A stretch of DNA of 64,000 nucleotides from Epilithonimonas hominis (GTDB lineage: Bacteria > Bacteroidota > Bacteroidia > Flavobacteriales > Weeksellaceae): assembly GCF_003730015.1 (NCBI RefSeq), contig NZ_RJTU01000013.1, positions 1 through 64,000 of the forward strand. The letters run 5' to 3'. Below the pieces are notes generated by a model. That model was given only the letters and a program-made list of their open reading frames with translations, searched no databases and was not told the DNA's origin. The translations under genes were made by a program, and so were the position numbers. This document shows, piece by piece, positions 8,645 through 17,887 of this stretch. Positions within the stretch are counted from its first letter, which is position 1, and each line of letters begins with the position of its first letter.

Positions 8645-9829
8645 ATGAGTATTTTCAACGATACAAAGCTCGCATTTGCCGATAAAACGGATGCTCAGCT
8701 CAAAAAAGCCTATTGGATGTTCAAGGCGATTGAAAAGCCAGCATTTACCAATATTGGCGTTTCTCTTCTCAATTTTACCGTTAGGAACAATTTTCCGTTT
8801 GTGGATGGAATTGTGAAGCAGACTTTGTTCGAACAGTTTTGCGGTGGCGAAACCCGTGAAGAAAGTATGAAGGTTGTGAAGCAGATGTTCAAACGTGGCG
8901 TTGGAAGTATCTTCGATTACTCGATTGAAGGGAAAGAAGAAGAAGAGGTTTTTGATGCGGTTTGCAAGGAAATTAAAGATATTGTGAGATTTTCTGTGGG
9001 AAATCCTGCGATTCCGTTCATTGTTTTCAAACCAACGGCTTTTGGAAGAATTGATATTTATGAAGAAGTTGGAAAAGGTAAAGAACTCACAACCAGTCAG
9101 AAAGAAGAATGGAATAGAATAGTCACTCGTTTTGATGAAGTGTGCAGACTTTGTTATGAAAGTGATAAAAAAGTAATGGTAGATGCCGAGGAAACTTGGA
9201 TGCAGGATGCGGCCGACCAGCTTTGTGAAGAAATGATGGAGAAATACAACACGGAAAAAGCCATTGTTTGGAACACCATCCAAATGTACAGAACCGGCCG
9301 TTTGGAATATATGAATGCTCATCTGGAAAGAGCTAGAGAAAAAGGTTATTTCATTGGTTATAAGATTGTTCGCGGTGCTTATATGGAGAAGGAAAGAAAG
9401 AGAGCCGAAGAGCAAAATTATCCAGACCCAATCCAGCCTAATAAACAAGCTACTGATGATAATTACAATGCCGGAATCGATTTTGTTATGGTACACTTGG
9501 ACAAGGTTTCTGCATTTTTCGGAACACATAATGAGATTTCGTCCGAATTGATAATGGATAAAATGAAAGCCAAAGGTCTGGAACACAACAATCCACACAT
9601 TTATTTTGGACAGCTTTACGGGATGAGTGATAACATTACTTATTATTTAGCGAATCAACATTATAACGTGGCAAAATACCTTCCATACGGACCTGTAAAA
9701 GATGTTGTTCCATATCTTACCAGAAGAGCGCAGGAAAATACTTCTGTTGCAGGACAAACAGGTAGAGAATTAGGATTGATACAGAAAGAATTAAAGAGAA
9801 GAAAATATAAATTAGAAAATCCGCTGTGA
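8645..9829 (+). CDS. Proline dehydrogenase
   Basis: Single-domain FAD-dependent proline dehydrogenase, 394 residues: oxidises proline to pyrroline-5-carboxylate and passes electrons to the respiratory quinone pool. The C-terminal RRAQENTSVAGQ matches the conserved proline-binding RRxxEN motif, and IVRGAYMEKER and VMVDAEETW are typical barrel segments. The ATG at 8645 is preferred over TTG at 8639. Its product is the substrate of the P5C dehydrogenase encoded at 11398-13023, so the pair completes proline to glutamate even though the genes are divergent and 1.6 kb apart. The stop codon lies in the loop of its terminator. Confidence 0.94.
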   Translation: MSIFNDTKLAFADKTDAQLKKAYWMFKAIEKPAFTNIGVSLLNFTVRNNFPFVDGIVKQTLFEQFCGGETREESMKVVKQMFKRGVGSIFDYSIEGKEEEEVFDAVCKEIKDIVRFSVGNPAIPFIVFKPTAFGRIDIYEEVGKGKELTTSQKEEWNRIVTRFDEVCRLCYESDKKVMVDAEETWMQDAADQLCEEMMEKYNTEKAIVWNTIQMYRTGRLEYMNAHLERAREKGYFIGYKIVRGAYMEKERKRAEEQNYPDPIQPNKQATDDNYNAGIDFVMVHLDKVSAFFGTHNEISSELIMDKMKAKGLEHNNPHIYFGQLYGMSDNITYYLANQHYNVAKYLPYGPVKDVVPYLTRRAQENTSVAGQTGRELGLIQKELKRRKYKLENPL

Positions 9830-9843
9830 GGCGGATTTTTTTA
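9815..9843 (+). terminator. Terminator overlapping the end of proline dehydrogenase
   Basis: Stem AAAATCCGC / GCGGATTTT with loop TGTGAG and a following T-run; the TGA stop codon is inside the loop, so the last codons form part of the hairpin. Confidence 0.88.
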
Positions 9844-10036
9844 TAAACTATATAAACCAATCTATTCCTTTTTCTAATTGTTCAAAAAAATCAATAAAAG
9901 ATTTTCCAATTTCTATGTTAAAGAATTTGTCTAAATCGATAAATGGAGAAAGAACAATTGTCCTCACAAAGCTTTTGCAATATAAAAAATAGGCAAATTT
10001 TAACTTAATAATATCTAGAAAACTATCTATCTTTAT

Positions 10037-10576
10037 TTGAATAAATTTTTTCAAACATTGAATCCAATTCTTGACATCGTTATTCGTTCGCTGGCGGTTT
10101 ACTTTTTTATGGTGATTGCTGTGCGTGTTTTTGGAAAAAATCAATTATCACAGCTTAATGCGGGCGATGTCATTCTTTTGCTTCTGATAAGTAATGCCGT
10201 TCAGAACGCGATGGTTGGTTCCAACAGTAGTTTACAAGGTGGAATTGTCGCCGCTTTGGTTTTATTTGTTGCAAATTTTGTCGTGAAGAAATTTATTTTC
10301 AAGAATCAGAAAATCAAAGAAGTGATAGAAGATCACCCTTATATTTTGGTCAAAGATGGGGTAGTGTATCCTGAGATTTTAAAGAAAGTCTCCATTTCCG
10401 AAGATGAACTGGAAGAAGCTGTTCACGAACACGGCATCGAAAAAGTGTCTGAAGTGAAATTAGCGATTCTGGAAGTAGATGGAAATATCAGTGTGATTTC
10501 GACTGATAAAAATACCGAACAAACGCATTATTCCAGACATAAAATTAAGATGAAAAGGAAGTTTAGGAATCAGTAA
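10037..10576 (+). CDS. DUF421 (YetF-type) membrane protein
   Basis: A 179-residue integral membrane protein with about three N-terminal transmembrane helices (IVIRSLAVYFFMVIAVRVF, AGDVILLLLISNAV, GIVAALVLFVANFVV) and a C-terminal cytoplasmic DUF421 domain with the family pattern PYILVKDGVVYPEIL. Homologs include Bacillus YetF; the biochemical role is not settled. The frame is closed upstream at 10016 and has no ATG before the first helix, so a TTG start at 10037 (or a nearby one) is used. It stands alone between proline dehydrogenase and nicotinamidase. Confidence 0.85.
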   Translation: MNKFFQTLNPILDIVIRSLAVYFFMVIAVRVFGKNQLSQLNAGDVILLLLISNAVQNAMVGSNSSLQGGIVAALVLFVANFVVKKFIFKNQKIKEVIEDHPYILVKDGVVYPEILKKVSISEDELEEAVHEHGIEKVSEVKLAILEVDGNISVISTDKNTEQTHYSRHKIKMKRKFRNQ

Positions 10577-10594
10577 AAGCATATTATAAAAACA

Positions 10595-10655
10595 CTTCGA
10601 CTCCGCTCAGTGTGACAAAGTTTAATTAACAATGTCAGTCTGAGCGGAGTCGAAG
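10595..10655. repeat. CTTCGACT/AGTCGAAG dispersed hairpin, copy 2
   Basis: Perfect 16-bp arms CTTCGACTCCGCTCAG (10595-10610) and CTGAGCGGAGTCGAAG (10640-10655). It lies between the convergent DUF421 and nicotinamidase genes, where it could act as a bidirectional transcription end, though the T-runs are weak. Confidence 0.85.
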
Positions 10656-10672
10656 ACTTTAAAAAGTTTGAA

Positions 10673-11278
10673 TTACGCTAAAATAGTAATTCCTTTTTCA
10701 GCTAAATCATAAATCGTATTTCTTGCGCTGTCTGGTTTTACATTCACAGCTTTTGTTCCGTTGAAATGTAAACAAGTTATAAAACCTGCATTGAAAGCGT
10801 CAATCGCAGTGAATTTCACACAATAATCCAAAGCCAACCCAACAATCTCAACCAACTGAATATCGTGGTATTTTAGGAAATCTTCAAGACCAGTTTTCAT
10901 AAAGTGATTGTTATCTTGAAATCCGCTGTAGCTGTCAATTTCAACATTTTTTCCTTTTTGGATAATGTGTGTGACTTTATCTCGATTCAAATCTTTATGA
11001 AACTCTGCCCCAAAAGTTCCCTGAACACAATGATCTGGCCACATAAACTGAGGAACGCCATTTAGAGAAATTGTTTCGCCAACTTTTTTTCCGTTGTTTG
11101 ATGCAAAACTTTTATGATTGGAAGGATGCCAGTCTTGGGTTAAGACGATTTGGTCATATTCGTTTTCTTCCATCAGAAGATTGATATAAGGAATGATGCT
11201 GTTAGCTTCTGGAACGGCTAATGCGCCACCTTCACAGAAATCATTTTGAACATCAACTATAATAAGTGCTTTTTTCAT
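10673..11278 (-). CDS. pncA: Nicotinamidase
   Basis: PncA hydrolyses nicotinamide to nicotinate for NAD salvage. The 201-residue protein starts MKKALIIVDVQNDFCEGG, with the catalytic Asp in DVQNDF; QDWHPSNHKSF contains the metal-binding Asp and His residues, and VGLALDYCVKFTA holds the nucleophilic Cys after the cis-peptide region. Length and motif order match isochorismatase-like nicotinamidases. The frame extends upstream to 11326, but the ATG at 11278 gives the family N-terminus. Confidence 0.95.
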   Translation of the reverse strand: MKKALIIVDVQNDFCEGGALAVPEANSIIPYINLLMEENEYDQIVLTQDWHPSNHKSFASNNGKKVGETISLNGVPQFMWPDHCVQGTFGAEFHKDLNRDKVTHIIQKGKNVEIDSYSGFQDNNHFMKTGLEDFLKYHDIQLVEIVGLALDYCVKFTAIDAFNAGFITCLHFNGTKAVNVKPDSARNTIYDLAEKGITILA

Positions 11279-11397
11279 TTTTTTATTTTTGTAGGAAGTC
11301 AGAAGACCGATGTCCGAAGTTTTCATTATTATGTTTTAATGCCTTTATCCGTTTCCGAATTGCAATCTTCTGACTTCGATCGTCCGACCTCTGACTT

Positions 11398-13023
11398 TTA
11401 ATCTAAATATGGATATTTGTAATCTTTTGGAGAGACAAAAGTTTCCTTGATACTTCTTACAGAAACCCAACGCAATAGATTCATTTTAGAACCTGCTTTG
11501 TCATTGGTTCCGGAAGCTCTTGAACCACCAAAAGGTTGCTGTCCTACGACTGCGCCAGTCGGCTTATCATTAATATAGAAATTTCCTGAAGCATTTTCCA
11601 ACGCTTTATAAGCCTCTTCTATTGCATATCTGTCCTGTGCGAAAATGGAACCAGTCAAAGAATATTGTGTCGAAGTATCAACTAATTTCAAAGTATCTTC
11701 CCAGTTTTCGTCTTCATAAATATAAACTGTAAGGATTGGTCCGAAAATCTCCTCTACAATACTTTCGTAATAAGGATTGATGGTTTCTATAACAGTTGGA
11801 TGCACAAACCAACCCTTGGAATCATCATATTTTCCACCGATAATTACATTGGCATCATTTGCAGCATTTGCTCTGTCTATATAACCTTTGCATTTCTCGA
11901 AAGAGTTTTTGTCGATTACGGCATTCACGAAGTTGGAAGGATCTTCAGGAGAACCAACTTTTATAGTTTTCATCTGAGCTTCCATCACCGCTTTTACGTC
12001 ATTCCAAAGTGATTTTGGGATATAAGCTCTGGAAGCAGCAGAGCATTTTTGACCTTGATATTCGAAAGCTCCTCTTACCAAACCTGTTGCCACTGCTTCA
12101 ACATTAGCAGACGGATGAACCATTACGAAGTCTTTTCCGCCAGTTTCTCCAACGATTCTTGGGTAAGATTTATAGTTATGGATATTATCTCCAATCATTT
12201 TCCACATTCCTTGGAAAACCTTTGTAGAACCTGTGAAATGTAGTCCTGCAAAATCTGGATGCGCCAAAACTTTCTCAGCCGTTTCTTTCCCGTCTGTGAA
12301 AATCATATTGATAACCCCATCCGGAAGTCCAGCTTCTTTGAAAACATCCATAATCACTTTAGCTGAATAAACTTGCTTATCAGACGGTTTCCAAACCACC
12401 ACATTTCCCATCAAAGCCATACAAGCTGGCAAGTTTCCAGAGATAGCAGTAAAGTTGAAAGGCGTAACTGCAAAACAGAAACCTTCCAGCGGTCTGTATT
12501 CTACACGGTTCCATATTCCTTTGTCAGAAACGGGTTGTTCTGCGTACATTTCAGTCATAAACTCTACGTTGAAACGCAAAAAGTCTATGAACTCGCAAGC
12601 CGCATCTATTTCTGTCTGATGAACATTTTTAGATTGCCCAATCATAGTAGCAGCGTTTATTACATCTCTGTATGGTCCTGCTAATAATTCGGCAGCTTTA
12701 AGAAAAATAGAAGCTCTGTGTTCCCATCCCAAAGCGTTCCACTTAGTTTTTGCAGCAAGCGCTGCTTCAATAGCATTGTCCACGTGAGACATATTACCTT
12801 CATAGTAAAAACCAAAGTCGTGCTGGTGATCCTGAGGTGAGCTAAGTTTTACTTTTTTGTCTGTTTTTACTTCTTTTCCACCGATTATCATTGGGATTTC
12901 GGTTTTTTCACTCCACATTTTTTTATAGGTGGCAATCAGGCTTTTTACCTCTTCAGAACCTGGTATGTAAGATTTTACAGGTTCGTTAATAACGGCAGGA
13001 ACCTTAGAAATGGCTTTAGACAT
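11398..13023 (-). CDS. pruA: 1-pyrroline-5-carboxylate dehydrogenase
   Basis: A 541-residue aldehyde dehydrogenase of the P5C dehydrogenase type, converting glutamate semialdehyde to glutamate with NAD. Seen motifs: HFTGSTKVFQ (cofactor region), IVGETGGKDFV with the general-base Glu, and YQGQKCSAASR with the nucleophilic Cys. The N-terminal portion with NEPVKSYIPGS is characteristic of the P5CDH1 group rather than generic aldehyde dehydrogenases. It completes the proline pathway begun by the gene at 8645. A TAnnTTTG box lies 23 bp upstream. Confidence 0.95.
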   Translation of the reverse strand: MSKAISKVPAVINEPVKSYIPGSEEVKSLIATYKKMWSEKTEIPMIIGGKEVKTDKKVKLSSPQDHQHDFGFYYEGNMSHVDNAIEAALAAKTKWNALGWEHRASIFLKAAELLAGPYRDVINAATMIGQSKNVHQTEIDAACEFIDFLRFNVEFMTEMYAEQPVSDKGIWNRVEYRPLEGFCFAVTPFNFTAISGNLPACMALMGNVVVWKPSDKQVYSAKVIMDVFKEAGLPDGVINMIFTDGKETAEKVLAHPDFAGLHFTGSTKVFQGMWKMIGDNIHNYKSYPRIVGETGGKDFVMVHPSANVEAVATGLVRGAFEYQGQKCSAASRAYIPKSLWNDVKAVMEAQMKTIKVGSPEDPSNFVNAVIDKNSFEKCKGYIDRANAANDANVIIGGKYDDSKGWFVHPTVIETINPYYESIVEEIFGPILTVYIYEDENWEDTLKLVDTSTQYSLTGSIFAQDRYAIEEAYKALENASGNFYINDKPTGAVVGQQPFGGSRASGTNDKAGSKMNLLRWVSVRSIKETFVSPKDYKYPYLD

Positions 13024-13045
13024 AAATTGAATTTTTTAATTTTTA

Positions 13046-13053
13046 CAAATTTA
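13046..13053 (-). promoter_or_regulatory. TAnnTTTG promoter box of P5C dehydrogenase
   Basis: TAAATTTG on the minus strand, 23 bp before the start codon. Confidence 0.55.
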
Positions 13054-13102
13054 CGACTTGCATTTCAATTAAGGAGATGTTCCAATACATAATTTATGAG
13101 CA

Positions 13103-13133
13103 AAATAAAAGGCTACCTTTTTTGTAGGTAGCC
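13103..13133 (-). terminator. Terminator of the acidic protein gene
   Basis: Stem GGCTACC / GGTAGCC with a 9-nt loop; on the minus strand it is followed by a T-rich run. It separates the acidic protein gene from the P5C dehydrogenase promoter. Confidence 0.8.
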
Positions 13134-13150
13134 AATATCTATCATTTGAT

Positions 13151-13447
13151 TCAGATCAGATCTTCATTTACTTCTTCATGATCATCTTCATTATCACTTG
13201 TGCTGTAATAATTATTTTCTTCATCCGGCAGCTGACTGTTAATCTGTTCAAAATTGTCATCATCCACAGCACCGGGAACATCTAGTCCAAAAGGCATCTC
13301 ATCATTCACCAGACCAGGATTTATGATTGGATTACCATCTCCGTCTATCGGAATATGCTCTTCACGGTTAAAAATATCTTCGCCTGGATTATAATCCATT
13401 TCTTGTAACTTTCTCTCTTGCTCGTTGGTGTTATCTTCTGGTATCAT
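13151..13447 (-). CDS. Acidic hypothetical protein (98 aa)
   Basis: A strongly acidic protein with about a third Asp and Glu, including DNEDDHEEVNEDL at the C-terminus, and a Pro/Gly-rich centre (PIDGDGNPIINPGLVNDE). No signal peptide or membrane segment. The low-complexity acidic composition suggests a disordered protein. I have the impression that similar proteins are widespread in Chryseobacterium, but I know no function. It has its own terminator and is probably monocistronic. Confidence 0.7.
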   Translation of the reverse strand: MIPEDNTNEQERKLQEMDYNPGEDIFNREEHIPIDGDGNPIINPGLVNDEMPFGLDVPGAVDDDNFEQINSQLPDEENNYYSTSDNEDDHEEVNEDLI

Positions 13448-13510
13448 AATATTTTGATTTTAGTTATAACAAGCAAGACAAATATGATTCCAAGCTGGAA
13501 ATTTTAAGAA

Positions 13511-14485
13511 TTAATTATCATAAACTTCGGGATTGCCACAAGTCGGCATTTTTTCATTTTTAGCAAAAGCAACTATATTCTCTGCTGCTAATTTTGCCAT
13601 TCCGTTTCTGGCTTCAATCGTTGCGGAACCAATGTGCGGAAGCACACAAACATTTGAAAGTTCAATTAGAGGATTGTCTTTGTCTATCGGTTCTGGATTT
13701 GTTACATCTAAACCTGCGCCCCAAATTATTCCTGATTTCAAAGCTTGGAGCAAATCTTTTTCGTTATGAAAACCACCTCTAGCTGTATTGATGAAAATCA
13801 AATTTGGCTTCATTTTTTCAAAAACCGATTTGTTAAATAAATCAGCTTGTTCCGGCGTATAATTGGCGTGGATGCTGATAATATCTGATTCTTCAATTAA
13901 TTCATCAAAAGTGACATATTTTGCTCCGAGTTCTTTCTCAGCTTGTTCATTATGGGGTCTGTTGTGATAGATAATTTTCATTCCGAAGGCAGCTTTGCAT
14001 TTCTCAGCCATTTCAAAACCGATTCTTCCTAAACCAAAGATTCCTAAAGTTTTACCATAAAGCTCCTGCCCCAATTCTTCCAAAGCATCAAAATCTTTCC
14101 ACTTTCCGGATTTTATTTTTTCGATGTTGTAATTCACTTTTCTGGATACCATCTGCATTAATAAAAATGCTACGTCTGAAGTAGCTTTGCTTAGAACATC
14201 TGGTGTATTTCCAATTGGAATTTTTCGTTTTGTAGCTTCGCTAATATCGACTTGGTCAAAACCTACTGAGAATAATGCGATGGCCTTTATATTGGGGCAA
14301 GCGTCAAAAAATTCTTTGTCGTATTTATTCTTTCCCACATTCAAAAGAAGATCTGCTTTTTTACAAATTTCCAGTCATTCTCTGTGCGATGAATTTTCTA
14401 TTTCTGATGTTATAATCTCCAGATTATTTTCTTTTAAAATATCCATTCCAACTTGCGGAATTTTTTTGTTGAGAAATACTTTCAT
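13511..14485 (-). pseudogene. D-2-hydroxyacid dehydrogenase, interrupted by an in-frame stop
   Basis: An NAD-dependent 2-hydroxyacid dehydrogenase of the glyoxylate/hydroxypyruvate reductase group. Reading from the ATG at 14485 gives a normal N-terminus (MKVFLNKKIPQVGMDILKE), then a TGA at 14377-14375 (codon 37), then LEICKKADLLLNVGKNKYD in the same frame to the end. A Trp is expected at this spot, so TGG to TGA is the simplest explanation. All catalytic parts downstream are intact: GLGRIG Rossmann loop, NTARGG Arg, and LPHIGSAT His. Without the stop the protein would be 324 residues, the normal length. A shorter 277-residue product from the TTG at 14344 would lack the first strand. Confidence 0.85.
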
Positions 14486-14506
14486 CTTAATACTTAGATT
14501 TAAATA

Positions 14507-14533
14507 AAAAAACCGGAAACTAGATCCGGTTTT
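14507..14533 (-). terminator. Terminator after dedA
   Basis: Stem AAAACCGG / CCGGTTTT around a 9-nt loop; on the minus strand seven T follow. It lies between the DedA gene and the broken dehydrogenase gene. Confidence 0.85.
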
Positions 14534-14562
14534 ATGTGTTGTTCAAGATTTTTTATCAAAAA

Positions 14563-15240
14563 TTATTCCTGGGTTGGTCTTTCTTTGTCTTTAGTGAAAA
14601 AGAATTTGATAATAATAGGAAGCGTAGTGACTAAAACGATAACCAAAACAATCAATTCAAGCTTCTTTTTAAGATCAATTCCAAACTGATCCATAAAAAG
14701 TTTATCAAGATAATGACCTGCAAAAATCATAGTAAATGACCACAGTATTGCTCCAAAAACATTGTATAAGAAAAATTTCTTTTTCTCCATTTTCACAATT
14801 CCTGCAACGATGGGAGAGAAGGTTCTCACAATCGGGAGAAATCTGGATAAAATGACGGCAACTGTTCCGTGCTCTTCAAAGAAATCGTGTGCTTTGAAAA
14901 GGTATTTTTTCTTGAAAAGCAAGCTGTCTTTTCTCTCATACAACAATGGTCCGCTTTTGTAACCAAACCAATATCCAATTTCGTTTCCGATGATTGCCGC
15001 AATTGCGACAGCTGTTGCTAAAATCGTAGTATCCAGGAAATCTGAACCTGTTGTCCCAAAAGTGGCATCAATGATTTTTACGGCATAAATTCCGGATATG
15101 AAAAGTAAACTATCACCTGGCAAGAAAAAACCAATAAAAAGTCCGGTTTCTGCAAAAATGATGAATAAAATAAGCCAAAATCCACCTAAATGGATGTAAA
15201 ATTCAGGGTTTAATAAGTCTTTCCAGCTTTGGTACTCCAT
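14563..15240 (-). CDS. DedA family membrane protein
   Basis: A 225-residue DedA/SNARE-associated (VTT domain) membrane protein. It has the family sequence FFLPGDSLLFISG early, then GYWFGYKSGPLLYERKDS and SRFLPIVRTFSPIVAG, which includes the conserved Arg and Pro positions, plus four to five hydrophobic helices. Recent work links DedA proteins to transbilayer movement of polyprenyl phosphate or phospholipids; a polyprenyl diphosphate synthase gene lies 1.5 kb away but the genes are not an operon. A TATATTTG box precedes it at 15260-15267. Confidence 0.92.
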   Translation of the reverse strand: MEYQSWKDLLNPEFYIHLGGFWLILFIIFAETGLFIGFFLPGDSLLFISGIYAVKIIDATFGTTGSDFLDTTILATAVAIAAIIGNEIGYWFGYKSGPLLYERKDSLLFKKKYLFKAHDFFEEHGTVAVILSRFLPIVRTFSPIVAGIVKMEKKKFFLYNVFGAILWSFTMIFAGHYLDKLFMDQFGIDLKKKLELIVLVIVLVTTLPIIIKFFFTKDKERPTQE

Positions 15241-15334
15241 AAAAATTAGTTGTCTTTGGCAAATATATTAAAAGGAATTTGAATTAATCTGTTTAAAAAA
15301 AATATTTAGGATTATTTAACGTAAACCACGATGT

Positions 15335-16612
15335 TTAGTAATATTTGTCTCCCCATTTGTCTTTGAGCTGTTCCTTGATTTTTTTCTCTGTAGAGTTATT
15401 AGCTGGATGATAAAATGTGGTGCCTTTGATGTCATCTGGCAAAAATTCCAAATCTACAAAGTTACCTTCGTAAGAATGCGCATATTGATAATCTTTGCCA
15501 TAATCCAGATTCTTCATCAATTTGGTTGGTGCATTTCTGAGATGGAGTGGAACAGGAAGATTTCCGGTTTTTTTTACAAAAGCCATAGCTTCATTAATGG
15601 CGTTATAAGTCGAATTACTTTTTGGGGATACTGCAAGATAAACAGCGGTTTCGCTTAGGATAATTCGGGCTTCCGGATTTCCGATAACATTAATGGCCTG
15701 GAAACAATTGTTCGCTATTACCAAAGCATTCGGATTGGCTAAACCAATATCTTCTGCAGCAAGAATCATCATTCTTCGGGCAATGAATTTGATGTCTTCG
15801 CCTCCGACCAACATTCTGGCAAGCCAATAAACAGCGCCATTTGGGTCAGAACCTCGCATTGATTTTATGAAAGCTGAAATGATGTCATAATGTTGTTCTC
15901 CATTTTTATCATACAAAGCTATATTTTCCTGCAAAACAGAAAGTACATCTTTGTTAGATATTTTGTTTTTCTTAGCTGATTTGAATTGATTCAGAACCAA
16001 TTCTATGGAATTAATCAACTTCCTCGCATCACCTCCCGAATATTGGATGAATGCTTCTTTTTCTTCGAGATAGAATTTGGTATTGTTGATTTCGTTGTAT
16101 TTGGAAACGCTTATGTCTGCTAATTCTTCCAACTTTTCAAAAGTCAAGGCTTTTAAAATATAAACCTGTGAACGAGAAAGCAAAGCTGAAACCACTTCAA
16201 AACTTGGATTTTCTGTAGTTGCACCAATCAAAACAATCCAGCCTTTTTCAACCGCGTGAAGCAAAGAATCTTGCTGAGACTTGTTGAATCTATGAATTTC
16301 ATCAATGAATAAAATCGGACTTTTTCCAGAAAAAAGATTCTGCTTTTTAGCTTCATCAATAATATCTCTTACATCTTTTACTCCAGCGGAAACTGCTGAT
16401 AATTTGTAAAATTTTCTTCCAGATTTTTCAGAAATAATTTCTGCCAAAGTCGTTTTTCCAGTTCCCGGCGGACCCCAAAAAATAAGCGAATTGATGGTGT
16501 CATTTTCCAGCATTTTGCGTATCGTTCCATTTTTCCCAGTTAAATGTTCTTGGCCTAAAACATCATCGAGAGTTTTCGGGCGCAGGATTTCGGCAAGTGG
16601 CGAATTGTTCAT
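15335..16612 (-). CDS. rarA: Replication-associated recombination protein A
   Basis: RarA/MgsA, a 425-residue clamp-loader-like AAA+ ATPase acting at stalled replication forks. It begins LAEILRPKTLDDVLGQEHL, then Walker A GPPGTGKTT, Walker B LFIDEIHRFNK, sensor 1 GATTENPSF and the Arg finger region ALLSRSQVY. The C-terminal tetramerisation region carries MRGSDPNGAVYWLARML, diagnostic for RarA over RuvB or DnaX. Normal length. Confidence 0.97.
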   Translation of the reverse strand: MNNSPLAEILRPKTLDDVLGQEHLTGKNGTIRKMLENDTINSLIFWGPPGTGKTTLAEIISEKSGRKFYKLSAVSAGVKDVRDIIDEAKKQNLFSGKSPILFIDEIHRFNKSQQDSLLHAVEKGWIVLIGATTENPSFEVVSALLSRSQVYILKALTFEKLEELADISVSKYNEINNTKFYLEEKEAFIQYSGGDARKLINSIELVLNQFKSAKKNKISNKDVLSVLQENIALYDKNGEQHYDIISAFIKSMRGSDPNGAVYWLARMLVGGEDIKFIARRMMILAAEDIGLANPNALVIANNCFQAINVIGNPEARIILSETAVYLAVSPKSNSTYNAINEAMAFVKKTGNLPVPLHLRNAPTKLMKNLDYGKDYQYAHSYEGNFVDLEFLPDDIKGTTFYHPANNSTEKKIKEQLKDKWGDKYY

Positions 16613-16662
16613 AATTCAAAATTACGGAATTAAAATTTTCGGAGGAATTAAATTATACTAAA

Positions 16663-16718
16663 AACCCTTTCAAAGTTCTAAATTGACTTACGTCGAATCT
16701 TCGATTTCTGAAAGGGTT
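16663..16718 (-). terminator. Hairpin downstream of the polyprenyl synthase gene
   Basis: Arms AACCCTTTCA (16663-16672) and TGAAAGGGTT (16709-16718) with a 36-nt centre that includes GAATCTTCGATT. On the minus strand the stem is followed by a short T-run, so it may end the polyprenyl synthase transcript. The arms match the ends of the 33-bp palindrome at 8438. Confidence 0.55.
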
Positions 16719-16740
16719 GATTTTTATTTTAATATAAATA

Positions 16741-17718
16741 TTAAAGTTTTCTGCTAATCACGTAATCCAGCATCAGTTTCAGTGATTCTTTAGCTTCGTT
16801 ATTAGGAAATTCAGCCAGAATGTCAAGTGCTTTTTGCTGATAATCTTTCATTGTTTTGATAGCATAATCCATTCCGCCGGAAGATTTCACAAATTCTACC
16901 AATTCACGCACTTTTTTAGAATCGTTATTATAACGCTTTATCGTTGCGAAATATTTTTTGTAATTCTCGGGACTTGCATTCTTCAAAGTATAGATCAAAG
17001 GCAAAGTCATCTTTTGTTCCTTGATGTCGATTCCCAAAGGTTTTCCAATGATGTTACTGGTTTGATAATCAAAAAGGTCATCCTTGATTTGAAAAGCCAT
17101 TCCTGTATAAGTCCCAAATTCCTGCATTTTCTTCGCAGTTGCTTCGTCCACATTATTAGATAAAACGCCAACCTCACAGCAAGCAGCGATCAAAGTTGCT
17201 GTCTTCTGACGGATAATTTCGTAATAAACATCCTCCGTAATATCAAGCTTTCTGGCTTTTTCCAGTTGCAGCAATTCGCCTTCAGACATCTCCCGAATGG
17301 TTCTCGCAATCACAGAAAGTAAATCAAAATCCTTATTGTCTGTAGAAAGCAAAACCGATTTCGAAAGCAAATAATCGCCCACCAAAACCGCAATTTTATT
17401 CTTCCAAAGTGCATTGATGGAAAAGAAATTCCTGCGCTTAAAACTCTCATCCACAACATCATCGTGCACCAAAGTCGCTGTGTGAATTAGCTCAATCATA
17501 CTGGCACCGCGGAAAGTTTTTTCGTTCACATTTCCCACCAGTTTTGCGCACAGAAACACAAACATCGGACGCATTTGTTTGCCCTTTGTGGTCACAATAA
17601 AACGCGTGACTTTGTCCAAAAGCGCCACATTACTTTTCATCGATTCATAAAACTTTTGTTCAAAAAGTTTCATTTCGTCAGAAATCGGAGCTTTGATTAG
17701 TTCTACTGTATTTGCCAC
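16741..17718 (-). CDS. Polyprenyl diphosphate synthase
   Basis: A trans-prenyltransferase of 325 residues that elongates isoprenyl diphosphates, probably to make the side chain of the menaquinone used in respiration. Both Asp-rich motifs are visible: LVHDDVVDES (FARM, near residue 85) and FQIKDDLFDYQ (SARM, near 215). GKQMRPMF near residue 50 binds isopentenyl diphosphate. The residues before the first motif are small or hydrophobic, as in long-chain synthases, but the product length cannot be fixed by eye. Monocistronic. Confidence 0.93.
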   Translation of the reverse strand: MANTVELIKAPISDEMKLFEQKFYESMKSNVALLDKVTRFIVTTKGKQMRPMFVFLCAKLVGNVNEKTFRGASMIELIHTATLVHDDVVDESFKRRNFFSINALWKNKIAVLVGDYLLSKSVLLSTDNKDFDLLSVIARTIREMSEGELLQLEKARKLDITEDVYYEIIRQKTATLIAACCEVGVLSNNVDEATAKKMQEFGTYTGMAFQIKDDLFDYQTSNIIGKPLGIDIKEQKMTLPLIYTLKNASPENYKKYFATIKRYNNDSKKVRELVEFVKSSGGMDYAIKTMKDYQQKALDILAEFPNNEAKESLKLMLDYVISRKL

Positions 17719-17779
17719 TGTTTGCGTTTAAAATTATATTTTTGGAGCAAGACGATTGGATTTCTATTCACCATCCCAA

Positions 17780-17836
17780 CCCGCTTTCCGTTGCAATCTT
17801 TTTTTCCAAAAAAGGATTTACACTGCAATCGGGGCT
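17780..17836. repeat. Dispersed repeat family B, copy 3
   Basis: CCCGCTTTCCGTTGCAATC, then pairing T-rich and A-rich arms, then GGATTTACACTGCAATCGGG and GCT. It keeps the layout of copy 1 (5631-5744) and, inverted, copy 2 (40776-40859). It fills the gap upstream of the polyprenyl synthase gene; the 63-codon frame over it is not a gene. Confidence 0.65.
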
Positions 17837-17887
17837 ATGTTGAGGATTTGTCTGTCAGTTCACCCAAAAACTATTCAGCAAATATAA

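Noticed and set aside
8516-9598. 360-codon ORF antisense to proline dehydrogenase
   Set aside because: Composition is a shadow of the sense gene, which has clear motifs and a promoter.
9848-10144. 98-codon ORF on the minus strand between proline dehydrogenase and DUF421
   Set aside because: It overlaps the real start and first helix of the DUF421 gene, has low-complexity AT-driven composition and no domain, and no promoter faces it.
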